From: Deltaproteobacteria bacterium
GTDB lineage: Bacteria > Desulfobacterota > Desulfobacteria > Desulfobacterales > Desulfatibacillaceae
Reading direction: 5' to 3'
DNA: 16,725 nt
Assembly: GCA_021815525.1 (NCBI GenBank)
Contig: JAKAGN010000008.1
Span: 1-16,725, forward strand
Part shown: piece by piece, positions 6,470 through 13,253 of the stretch
How positions within the stretch are numbered: the stretch's first letter is position 1
Layout: every line of letters begins with the position of its first letter
Position numbers and translations under genes: made by a program
The notes under the pieces: generated by a model
What the model was told of the DNA's origin: nothing
The model's database searches: none
The model's input: only the letters and a program-made list of their open reading frames with translations

Positions 6470-6597
6470 TTAATGGCTTCGTAAAAAGGTGTCAGGCAAG
6501 GCGCGCGAGCCGGGAAGGGAGGGAGCGTACTGTTGTACGTGACCGGACTTCACGGCGAAGCGCAACGCAGCATCACGCCTTTTTGCGAAGCCATCAA
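6470..6597. repeat. Palindromic structured element, copy C, between iorA and iorB
   Basis: Third copy. The outer arms (6470-6492 with 6575-6597) pair over 23 positions with a single A/C mismatch if two G-U pairs are allowed. Inner stem: CCGGGAAG (6510-6517) with CTTCACGG (6548-6555), seven of eight paired. Central hairpin: GCGTAC-TGTT-GTACGT (6525-6540), flanked by GGAGGGA and GACCGGA, seven bases each, identical to copy A. The right arm carries the iorA TGA (6594-6596). Because iorB is 58 bases beyond, the element would be transcribed inside the ior operon if there is read-through. Confidence 0.75.
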
Positions 6598-8444
6598 TCC
6601 TTTACTGGCAGGATGGCATTTTCCGGACAAACCTGCGCGCAAACCGCGCAGCCAGTGCACTGCTCGCGATTGATGGAAACCCGGCCGTTAACCACGCTCA
6701 TGGCGGGGCAGCCCAGCTTGTCCACGCAGTCGCGGTGGTTCCTGCACTTATCCGTCACCGCGAAGGGCTTGCGCCTGGGCCGCTTCACGGCGCGCGCGTA
6801 GAGGGGGCATATCTGGCGCGAGATCACCACCGACACCCCGGGCGCGTCCAGGGCCTCCCGGATGGACTCGACGGATTTCTTCACCTTGTAGGGATCCGTC
6901 ACCACCACCGTCTTGACCCCCAGGCCCCTCACCGCCTCCTCGATGGATATCCGGTTGTAGCCGGAAAAGCCCATCTCCGCCATGTCCACGCCCGGGTGGG
7001 GCTGGTGGCCGGTCATGGCGGTGGTGCCGTTATCGAGGATCACAAGCGTAAAGTTGTGGTTGTTGAAGACCGCGTTCACGAGCCCCGGAAGGCCCGAGTG
7101 GAAAAAGGTGGAATCGCCTATGAAGGCCACGGTCTTGTCCTTGGTGAAGCGGGAAAAACCGGCGGCCGTGCCCAGGGACGAGCCCATGCAGATGAGGAAG
7201 TCGGCCGACGACAAGGGCGGCAGGACCCCCAAGGTGTAGCAGCCGATGTCGGTGGGGTTTATGAGGGTCCGCCCCCCGGCCGCGGCTTTCACCTCGTAAA
7301 AGGTGGCCCGGTGGGGGCAGCCGGCGCAGAGGTTGGGCGGCCGGGCCGGGATCTCCGGGAGGTCGGATAGATCGATGCGGGCGGCGGGAAGGTCCTTGAC
7401 GCCGAAAAAGCGCGCCGCAACGCCCCGGACCAGCGCCGGATCGAACTCGCCCTCCCGCGAAAAAAGACCGGCGGCCTTTCCCTTTATGGGGATAACGACG
7501 CCGTTCTCCTGGGCTACGGCTTTCACCATCTCCTCCATGAAGGGCTCGCCCTCCTCGCAGACCAGGATTTTTTCCCTGCCGGCCAAGAACTCCGCTATGC
7601 GCTTTTTGGGCGCGGGGTTTGAAAAGCCCATGCGGAAGACCGAGACCCTGTCGCCGATTCCAAGCTCGGAAAGGGCGTCCCGCACGTAGTTGAAGCTCAC
7701 GCCGTTCACCACGATCCCCCACGGGCCGGACCCAACGATGAAGTTCGAGGGGCTTTCGTCGGAAAGCTTTTCGGCCTCCGTGAGCCTTGCCAGGAGCCGC
7801 GTGTGGAGCTTCCGGGAGACCGCGGGAATCGTAACGTACTGGAAGGGGTTTTTCGTGAAGGAGCCTTCGGTGGCGCGCGTCGGGATGCCGCCCAGGGTCA
7901 CGGCCGCGGTGGAGTGGTTAACGCGGGTCGTGGTGCGCAGGATCACCGGCTCTCCGAGCTTTTCGGAAAGCTCGATTCCCATGCCCACCATCTCCTTGGC
8001 CTCCTGGGGCGTGGAGGGCTCCAGAATCACGAGGCCCGCCATCTTGCCGTAATAGCGGTTGTCCTGCTCGTTCTGGCTCGAGAACATGAAGGGGTCGTCG
8101 GCGGTCATGATCACGAGCCCGGCCTTGACGCCCACGTAGGCCAGGGTCATGAGAACGTCGGCCGCAACGTTCACCCCCACGTGCTTCATGATGCAAAGGC
8201 TTCGTATCCCCGCGTTGGCGGCGGCGGCGGCAACTTCCAAGGCCACCTTTTCGTTTGTGGAGTACTCGAAGTAAAGGTCGGTCTCCTTCGAGACCTCGAA
8301 GAGGGCCAAGCTGATCTCGGACGAGGGAGTGCCCGGGTAGGTGGTGGCGCAGGCTACTCCAGCCTCGAGGGCTCCGCGTGCGATGGCCTCGTTGCCGAGG
8401 TAAAGGGCCTTTTTTCCCGGAGCGTCTTCCAAAAGCTTGTGCAT
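6594..8444 (-). CDS. iorA: Indolepyruvate ferredoxin oxidoreductase, alpha subunit
   Basis: This 616-residue protein is full length for IorA. It opens with the pyruvate:ferredoxin oxidoreductase-type domain (LGNEAIARGALEAG, then TTYPGTPSSEI). It has the CAGCPHR motif midway and the thiamine-diphosphate site GDSTFFHSG followed by LDNGTTAMTGHQPHPG. It ends with two iron-sulfur motifs: C567/C573/C579-P and C596/C599/C602/C606-P. It binds thiamine diphosphate and passes electrons to ferredoxin during aryl-pyruvate oxidation. The ATG at 8444 is preceded by GAGG eight bases upstream. The cytoplasmic IorAB enzyme fits an amino-acid- or aromatic-acid-using anaerobe and could supply the ferredoxin-linked complex represented at the window's start, though that link is inference. 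The stop codon is inside repeat element C. Confidence 0.96.
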   Translation of the reverse strand: MHKLLEDAPGKKALYLGNEAIARGALEAGVACATTYPGTPSSEISLALFEVSKETDLYFEYSTNEKVALEVAAAAANAGIRSLCIMKHVGVNVAADVLMTLAYVGVKAGLVIMTADDPFMFSSQNEQDNRYYGKMAGLVILEPSTPQEAKEMVGMGIELSEKLGEPVILRTTTRVNHSTAAVTLGGIPTRATEGSFTKNPFQYVTIPAVSRKLHTRLLARLTEAEKLSDESPSNFIVGSGPWGIVVNGVSFNYVRDALSELGIGDRVSVFRMGFSNPAPKKRIAEFLAGREKILVCEEGEPFMEEMVKAVAQENGVVIPIKGKAAGLFSREGEFDPALVRGVAARFFGVKDLPAARIDLSDLPEIPARPPNLCAGCPHRATFYEVKAAAGGRTLINPTDIGCYTLGVLPPLSSADFLICMGSSLGTAAGFSRFTKDKTVAFIGDSTFFHSGLPGLVNAVFNNHNFTLVILDNGTTAMTGHQPHPGVDMAEMGFSGYNRISIEEAVRGLGVKTVVVTDPYKVKKSVESIREALDAPGVSVVISRQICPLYARAVKRPRRKPFAVTDKCRNHRDCVDKLGCPAMSVVNGRVSINREQCTGCAVCAQVCPENAILPVKD

Positions 8445-8567
8445 GGCGTTATCCTCGGTTATAAACGGTCAAAAAACATTACGGTTAAGCGTTTCGTTAA
8501 AAGCTGGCCCGGCTTGTCAACATTTTGGGACGTTTCACCGCCCCCATCGGCCGGGGACGAGTTTCCA

Positions 8568-8595
8568 TTGATTTTTCCGGCTGTTTTCTTATACG
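8568..8595 (+). promoter_or_regulatory. Candidate promoter for rdgB
   Basis: TTGATT (8568-8573) and TATACG (8590-8595) are 16 bases apart, about 50 bases before the rdgB start, in the 200-base divergent gap with iorA. The match is moderate. For iorA, a perfect minus-strand TTGACA (8520-8515) exists, but the nearest -10-like TTAACG is only 14 bases away, so no iorA promoter is assigned. Confidence 0.35.
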
Positions 8596-8644
8596 ACGGA
8601 AAGAGGCGCTGTAAAGACTTTTTGAAGCGGGGTATGATGATCGG

Positions 8645-9277
8645 ATGAATGGCGCAACCCTGGTGCTCGCCACCCGGAACGCGGGAAAAATCCGCGAGAT
8701 GAGGCGCATTCTGGAATCGCGCGGCCTAAGCGTGATGGGGCTTTCCGACTTTCCGGCCTTTCCCGAGCCCCTGGAGGACGGCCAAACCTTCGCCGAAAAC
8801 GCCTTGAAGAAGGCCGTTGTGACGGCCGAGACCCTTGGCCTTCCGGCCGTGGCCGACGACTCGGGCCTTTGCGTGGCGGCCCTTGGGGGCGCGCCCGGGG
8901 TGCTCTCCGCCCGATACGGCGGCGAGGGCCTGACGGATTCGCAGCGCGCGGAAAGGCTGTTGGCGGCCCTTGAAGGGACGGCTGACCGCTCCGCCGCCTT
9001 CGTGTGCGTAATAGCCCTTGCCGTTCCCGGCGGCGAGACGCTGACCTGGGAGGGCAGGGTGGAGGGCCTCATAACCCAGGCCCCGGACGGCTCAAACGGC
9101 TTCGGCTACGATCCGGTATTTTTCTATCCCCCAAAAGGAACCACCTTCGCCCGCATGAAGGGGGACGAAAAGAACGCCGTGAGCCACCGCGGGCAGGCTC
9201 TGCGCCGTTTCGCCGATGACCTTGAAAAAGTCGGCTGCCTTCTTTCGGCTTCGGTGGGAAAAACGCCTGAACCGTGA
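8645..9277 (+). CDS. rdgB: XTP/dITP diphosphatase (Ham1/RdgB family)
   Basis: The 210-residue protein hydrolyses non-canonical purine triphosphates such as dITP and XTP to monophosphates, protecting DNA and RNA synthesis. Family signatures are intact: TLVLATRNAGKIREM at the start, FAENALKKA, ADDSGLCV, GAPGVLSARYGG, GFGYDPVF and SHRGQAL. The length is normal with a short C-terminal tail. The ATG at 8645 overlaps the stop of a possible four-codon frame starting at 8634, which itself follows a GCGGGG sequence; translation may be coupled. It appears to lead a unit with the metallo-beta-lactamase-fold gene 44 bases downstream. Confidence 0.95.
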   Translation: MNGATLVLATRNAGKIREMRRILESRGLSVMGLSDFPAFPEPLEDGQTFAENALKKAVVTAETLGLPAVADDSGLCVAALGGAPGVLSARYGGEGLTDSQRAERLLAALEGTADRSAAFVCVIALAVPGGETLTWEGRVEGLITQAPDGSNGFGYDPVFFYPPKGTTFARMKGDEKNAVSHRGQALRRFADDLEKVGCLLSASVGKTPEP

Positions 9278-9291
9278 CGGCCGGAACCGCC

Positions 9292-9307
9292 TAAAAAGAC
9301 CTTTTTA
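9292..9307. promoter_or_regulatory. Perfect short palindrome before the metallo-beta-lactamase gene
   Basis: TAAAAAG-AC-CTTTTTA is a perfect seven-base inverted repeat directly upstream of the GGAGGAGGG ribosome site (9309-9317). It may be a regulator site or part of a weak hairpin; there is no further support. Confidence 0.25.
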
Positions 9308-9321
9308 CGGAGGAGGGCTCC

Positions 9322-10275
9322 ATGACCGCGTTGGCTCCCGTTGACAGGCTGGAAATCGTAACCCTTTCGGATAATTACGTTGACCTCGTCTCCATGGACA
9401 ACTCGGAGCACGTAACCCGCGCCATGCCGGTAAAGAACATGAGTTTTTCCAACTCGGTCCTGGCCGAGCACGGCTTCTCGGCCCTGGTGCGCGTGACGGC
9501 TGGAGGCTCCACGCGCTCGATAGTCATGGACTTCGGCCTTTCCCCGGACGCGGCGGCCAGGAACGCCGAGGCCATAGGCCTCGATCTTGGCTGCGCGGAA
9601 GCCGCGGTCCTCTCCCACGGCCACCTGGATCATTTCGGCGGCCTCTCGGCCGTGGCCGCCCGTATCGGGAAAAAGGGCCTCCCCTTCGTGGCCCATCCGG
9701 CGGCCTTTCCCCCGGGCCGCTTCATAGAGCCCATCCCCGGGGTAAAGATCACCATGCCGGTCCTCACCCATCAAGACGTCGAGCGCGCGGGTTTTTCGCT
9801 CAGCCTCTCAAGCGAGCCCCTGCCGCTCCTGGACGGAACGGTCCTCTTTCTCGGTGAAATCCCCCGGCTTAACGACTTTGAAAAGGGAATGCCCAACGCC
9901 TTCGTTCTGGATGAGTCGGGCGAGGCCAGGTGGGACCCCCTCATTGACGACACGGCCCTTGCCGTGAACGTTGCCGGAAAGGGCCTCGTGGTGCTCTCCG
10001 GCTGCGCCCACTCGGGCATCGTGAACACCGTAAACTACGCCAAAAAGCTTGCGGGGATCGGCAAGGTCCACGCCGTGGTTGGCGGCTTCCACTTAACCGG
10101 CGCCAAGGCCGCGCCCCTGATCGACCCCACCCTGGAGGCTCTGTGGGACCTTGACCCGGACTTTGTCGTTCCCACCCACTGCACCGGCCACGCCGCCTCG
10201 GTGGCCTTCGAGCGCCGCTTCGGAAGCCGCTTCCTGGTGAACATGGCCGGGACAACCCTTACATTCGCATCCTGA
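9322..10275 (+). CDS. Metallo-beta-lactamase-fold hydrolase, COG1237 type
   Basis: The 317-residue cytoplasmic protein carries the metal-binding motif SHGHLDHFGG (H99, H101, D103, H104) plus GCAHSG (H230), GGFHL (H257) and PTHCTGH (H286, H290). This combination, with the conserved CAHSG and THCTGH, is typical of the COG1237 group. That group includes archaeal enzymes of the dihydropteroate/beta-ribofuranosylaminobenzene phosphate pathway and many bacterial members of unknown substrate. A precise reaction cannot be given. The start has a very strong ribosome site, GGAGGAGGG. The gene lies 44 bases after rdgB and 16 bases before the next gene, suggesting co-transcription. Confidence 0.85.
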   Translation: MTALAPVDRLEIVTLSDNYVDLVSMDNSEHVTRAMPVKNMSFSNSVLAEHGFSALVRVTAGGSTRSIVMDFGLSPDAAARNAEAIGLDLGCAEAAVLSHGHLDHFGGLSAVAARIGKKGLPFVAHPAAFPPGRFIEPIPGVKITMPVLTHQDVERAGFSLSLSSEPLPLLDGTVLFLGEIPRLNDFEKGMPNAFVLDESGEARWDPLIDDTALAVNVAGKGLVVLSGCAHSGIVNTVNYAKKLAGIGKVHAVVGGFHLTGAKAAPLIDPTLEALWDLDPDFVVPTHCTGHAASVAFERRFGSRFLVNMAGTTLTFAS

Positions 10276-10291
10276 CGGAAAGCTTGGATCA

Positions 10292-10843
10292 ATGAGCCTT
10301 CAGCAGATCAACGTGGCCTACAACCCCACCGAGGACCGGCTTCTCCTGCGCATCACCGGTAACGAGGCCCAGGGCCTGGCCGAGTTCCGCTTCCTCATAA
10401 CCCGGCGTCTCCTGCGGCTTTTGTGGGGCGGCCTGGATAAGCTCCTGGACGCCGGCGTCGCGGCCGACCCCAGGGTGGACGCAGGAGCGCGCGGAATGAT
10501 GAAGCAGTTCGAGAAGGAGGCCGCTCTCGCTTCGGCTGACTTCAAAACCCCCTATGCGCCCCAGGCCAAGGCCGCGGAAGTCCCGGTCCTGACCCCCCTT
10601 GGCGAGGCCCCCGTCCTGGTCTCCCGCGTGCAATTGAGGCCCCTTGCCCCTGGCCACTATCTCGTCGGCCTCCACAACGAGACCGGCCAGGGCATAACCT
10701 TGACCCTCGCCCCCGAGATGATCCATTCCATAAGGAAGCTCTTGGCCGACTCGGCCCAGAAAGCCGAGTGGAACCTGGACCTTATGGAAAACGATGAAAA
10801 GGTCGTCGGCGGGGGGCCGGAGCCGGGGCGAATCATCAACTGA
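10292..10843 (+). CDS. Conserved-looking protein of unknown function
   Basis: This 183-residue protein is not assigned to a named family. It starts MSLQQINVAYNPTEDRLLLRI, followed by a basic, amphipathic stretch EFRFLITRRLLRLLWGGL (about 31-48). A charged, alanine-rich middle (about 55-95) comes next, then a C-terminal half of beta-like character with GHYLVGLHNETGQGITLTL and a helix MIHSIRKLL. The layout recalls small proteins in proteobacteria with an EDRLLLR...FRxxLTRR pattern, recalled from memory only. There is no signal peptide, membrane span or cysteine pair. The ATG lies 16 bases after the preceding stop with a weak GGA ribosome site. Coding is supported by GC-rich third positions and tight spacing. 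It should be cytoplasmic; function unknown. Confidence 0.75.
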   Translation: MSLQQINVAYNPTEDRLLLRITGNEAQGLAEFRFLITRRLLRLLWGGLDKLLDAGVAADPRVDAGARGMMKQFEKEAALASADFKTPYAPQAKAAEVPVLTPLGEAPVLVSRVQLRPLAPGHYLVGLHNETGQGITLTLAPEMIHSIRKLLADSAQKAEWNLDLMENDEKVVGGGPEPGRIIN

Positions 10844-10892
10844 GGCCCTGGACCTTTTCCTTGATCGAGGATCGCGTTCCGGTAAAATTTCC

Positions 10893-10922
10893 TTGCCGTT
10901 GGTGAAATCCGGCCTGTATAGT
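10893..10922 (+). promoter_or_regulatory. Candidate promoter for the DUF4388 gene
   Basis: TTGCCG (10893-10898) and TATAGT (10917-10922) are separated by 18 bases, in the 144-base gap before the DUF4388 gene. The -10 is a five-of-six match, and a leader of roughly 60 bases would follow. Confidence 0.45.
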
Positions 10923-10972
10923 AGCACCTGTCATTTCGTATCCGGGCTTCAGAATTTTTAAAAAGATCAGTC

Positions 10973-10980
10973 AAGGGGGG
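10973..10980 (+). promoter_or_regulatory. Ribosome binding site that decides a TTG start
   Basis: AAGGGGGG lies seven bases before the TTG at 10988. No in-frame ATG is near the start of the DUF4388 domain, so this strong site is the main reason for choosing TTG. Confidence 0.65.
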
Positions 10981-10987
10981 CCGTTCC

Positions 10988-12205
10988 TTGGCCTTGAGAG
11001 AAGAAGTCGCGCTTGCCGGCCGCCTGCGTTTCCTGAGCCTTGGAGAGGTCCTGCAGACCCTTGGAACCTCTGGCGTAACCGGAGATCTTCGGATCATGAG
11101 CCGCTTTGCGCCCGAGTTCGGCGTGATCCATTTCTCCAAGGGAAATCCCATCCACGCCAAGGCCCTTGCCGAAAGCGGCATCGACGCCCTTTACTCCCTT
11201 TTCGGCTGGACCGACGGCGAGTTCGAGTTCTGGGAAAGCGCCGCGGCCTCGGTGGAGCGCACCATAAACCAGGGCGTGATGGAAATCGTCATGGACGGCG
11301 CGCGCCTCCTGGACGACGGCCAGATACGGGTGCTCTCAGCCGAGACCGTCCCCGAAGGCTCCGTCCCGCCCGCCGCCGCGGCCGAAAGCGCCGAAAAAAT
11401 CAAGCAGCGGCCCAAGCTGAAGGGCATTCCCATCATCCGGATGCCTATAAGGAACCAACAGTTCATCCGCGAGGAGGCCGTCATCGAGCGCGGCGAGCCG
11501 CTCGCCGGCAAGAATCCCAACGCGGCCTTCATGTGCATGATACTGGAGGGCTTCGCCAACGTCACCATGAAGGCGGCCGGCGACCCTGTTAGGATATGCC
11601 GCCTGGGGCCAGGGGCGCTTTCGGGAAGCATCCCGGGCTTCAACACCAAGGGCAGCGCCCAGTCCATATCCACAGTGGCGGCCGGAAACGTGAAGGTCGG
11701 CCTCTTCGACGCGGCCCGGCTGAACGCCGATTTCGCCAAGCTTAGCTACCAGCTCCGCCGCATATTCCTCTCCCTGGACCACCGCTGGGTCGAGGTCTCG
11801 GACCGGGTCATGGCCGCAGGCTCCGATACCGCGGAGATCGGCTCATTCGTGGCCTTGGGCCGCACCTTCCTGAACCAGGGAGACAAGGGCGGCGGCGCCC
11901 ACCTGATCGCCGAGGGCTCGGCCCTGGTGGTGAGGAAAATCGGTGAGAGCTACGTTCCCCTGGCCCGCCTCCTCAAGGGTGATTTCGTGGGCTTCCTGCC
12001 CTTCCTGAGCATTGGCCACGAGCCCAACGCCGCGGCCGTCCTGGTAACGCCGAACTTCAAGACCCAGCCCATCGACGCCGACCGCATGCAGGCCGAGTAC
12101 GATCTGGCCTCCCCCATCGTGAAGCACTTCGTGGAACACATCGCCAACTGCGTCTCGGTCACCACCATGGTGGCCTGCGATACCTCACCGCTCCTGGCTG
12201 CGTAG
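10988..12205 (+). CDS. DUF4388 (PATAN) protein with two cyclic-nucleotide-binding-like domains
   Basis: The 405-residue protein begins with a DUF4388 domain (about 8-105). It shows the usual LAGRLRFLSLGEVLQTL opening, the I-x-FxxGxxxHA segment near 47-57 and the GEFEF strand at 77-81. A linker (110-155) leads to two cNMP-fold regions at about 158-270 and 292-395. The first reads like a beta-roll followed by a helix; the second is similar, beginning GRTFLNQGDKGGGAHLI. Neither shows a clean phosphate-binding cassette (GE-x-R-A), so cyclic nucleotide binding is doubtful. DUF4388 proteins are linked with two-component and gliding/taxis regulation in Deltaproteobacteria. A regulatory, cytoplasmic role is therefore inferred. 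There is no DNA-binding domain. The start is TTG with a strong ribosome site. The next gene is of different base composition, so this is probably monocistronic. Confidence 0.8.
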   Translation: MALREEVALAGRLRFLSLGEVLQTLGTSGVTGDLRIMSRFAPEFGVIHFSKGNPIHAKALAESGIDALYSLFGWTDGEFEFWESAAASVERTINQGVMEIVMDGARLLDDGQIRVLSAETVPEGSVPPAAAAESAEKIKQRPKLKGIPIIRMPIRNQQFIREEAVIERGEPLAGKNPNAAFMCMILEGFANVTMKAAGDPVRICRLGPGALSGSIPGFNTKGSAQSISTVAAGNVKVGLFDAARLNADFAKLSYQLRRIFLSLDHRWVEVSDRVMAAGSDTAEIGSFVALGRTFLNQGDKGGGAHLIAEGSALVVRKIGESYVPLARLLKGDFVGFLPFLSIGHEPNAAAVLVTPNFKTQPIDADRMQAEYDLASPIVKHFVEHIANCVSVTTMVACDTSPLLAA

Positions 12206-12487
12206 GAGCGGCTGGGGCGGCGCCGGACCCGGTGACTTAGCTTCTGCCTTGTACCGGTAGAGGTTGATTCCTTTCCGTTCCGCGAACGCTTCACGCGAGT
12301 TCACCACCGGCGCTCGATTTCCATTTCCCGCCGAACCGGCACAGGTGGTTTCGAGCCTTGAAAGGTACGGGTTTTTCCATCTTGCGGTCTAAGCAAAAGC
12401 CGTTCAATGTGAGAACCTATTAAGGGGATACCCTTCTGGCGCATCAGATTCACGCGGGACCAAAACAAAATTTGAAGGAGACTTACA
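12206..12487. other. Intergenic stretch with no recognised gene
   Basis: The 282 bases between the DUF4388 gene and the AT-rich methyltransferase gene contain no convincing reading frame, RNA gene or terminator. Base composition shifts from GC-rich to AT-rich near 12465. TGAGAACCTAT at 12410-12420 is one half of an inverted pair with 13111-13121. Confidence 0.6.
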
Positions 12488-13060
12488 ATGAATGAAAAAA
12501 AATTTGATCCAAAGAAATTGGAGAAGTTGAATAACCCCCAGCGCTTGAAGGACATACCGCCTCATTATGTTTGGGGCAAATTGGACATCGAAAAAGCTGA
12601 TATACTTGTTGAAATAGGTGCAGGAACAGCATTTTTTACTATTGCTTTTCTCCAGCATGCCAAACCATCAAAAATTTATGCCTGTGATGTATCAGAAGTA
12701 ATGATAAACTGGATAAATAAAAATGTTGTTGAAAAATTTTCCAATATAATTCCAATAAAAAGTGAAGAACATTTCATCCCTCTTGATGATGGAATTGCAG
12801 ATGTAGTCTTTATGATCAATCTTCATCATGAATTGGATAAGCCGGCATCAACAATTAAAGAAGCATACAGAATATTGAAATCAAACGGAAAAATTTTAAT
12901 TATCGATTGGAAAAAGGAAGATATGGTTGATGGTCCTCCTTTACAAATCAGATGGCTGCCTGAGCAGGTTAAGGAACAGCTGGTCGATTTAGGATTTAAA
13001 AACGTGAACATTTTTACTGAATTACCAAAGCATTTTGTATTAGTCGGCCAAAAGGCATAG
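12488..13060 (+). CDS. AT-rich class I SAM-dependent methyltransferase, probably transferred
   Basis: The 190-residue protein has a Rossmann-type methyltransferase core. Motif I is LVEIGAGTAFFTI (about 40-52), an acidic end of strand 2 is YACDVS, and DVVFMINLHHELDKP follows (about 105-119). The YRILKSNGKILIIDW segment is the post-I strand region of the UbiE/Methyltransf_11 group. The substrate is unknown. The first residues (NPQRLKDIPPHYVWGKL) resemble small methyltransferases found next to stress or metal genes, recalled only in general terms. The ATG has GAAGGAG seven bases upstream. The gene is conspicuously AT-rich, with many AAA, ATT and GAA codons, unlike every neighbour. It is isolated by 282 bases upstream and 193 downstream, consistent with recent horizontal gain. 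Confidence 0.88.
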   Translation: MNEKKFDPKKLEKLNNPQRLKDIPPHYVWGKLDIEKADILVEIGAGTAFFTIAFLQHAKPSKIYACDVSEVMINWINKNVVEKFSNIIPIKSEEHFIPLDDGIADVVFMINLHHELDKPASTIKEAYRILKSNGKILIIDWKKEDMVDGPPLQIRWLPEQVKEQLVDLGFKNVNIFTELPKHFVLVGQKA

Positions 13061-13124
13061 AATCCAGCCAGCGGCTTTGCAGCCAATCGCAATAGAAACA
13101 TATTTTTTAGATGGGTTCTCATGA

Positions 13125-13241
13125 CCCGGGGCGGATGTGTCAGGCGAATACCGCCACTGTACATATGCCCAAATGTTCGGCCCGGACGACACCTTCGCCG
13201 CATGGGGCGGCCATGACCGACAAGATGGAGCTTTCCGGTAA
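13125..13241 (+). pseudogene. Possible C-terminal remnant of a gene upstream of the molybdoenzyme
   Basis: After a TGA at 13122-13124 one frame runs GC-rich to TAA at 13239-13241. It encodes a tail containing YAQMFGPDDTFAAWGGHD and ending in GAFR. It has no start codon with a ribosome site. It ends 12 bases before the molybdoenzyme ATG, where the stop abuts the ribosome site AAAGGTG, as tandem genes commonly do. I do not recognise the protein. The AT-rich insert just upstream may have cut it off. The frame is short, so chance remains possible. Confidence 0.3.
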
Positions 13242-13253
13242 AGGTGATTCAAG

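Noticed and set aside
8500..8525. TGGCCCGGCTTG-like sequence upstream of iorA, considered as a sigma-54 promoter.
   Set aside because: The GG and GC dinucleotides are not at the required -24/-12 spacing.
12301..12555. Minus-strand frame crossing the start of the AT-rich methyltransferase gene.
   Set aside because: No recognisable domain; it overlaps a well-supported start and ribosome site on the other strand, and it spans the composition boundary.
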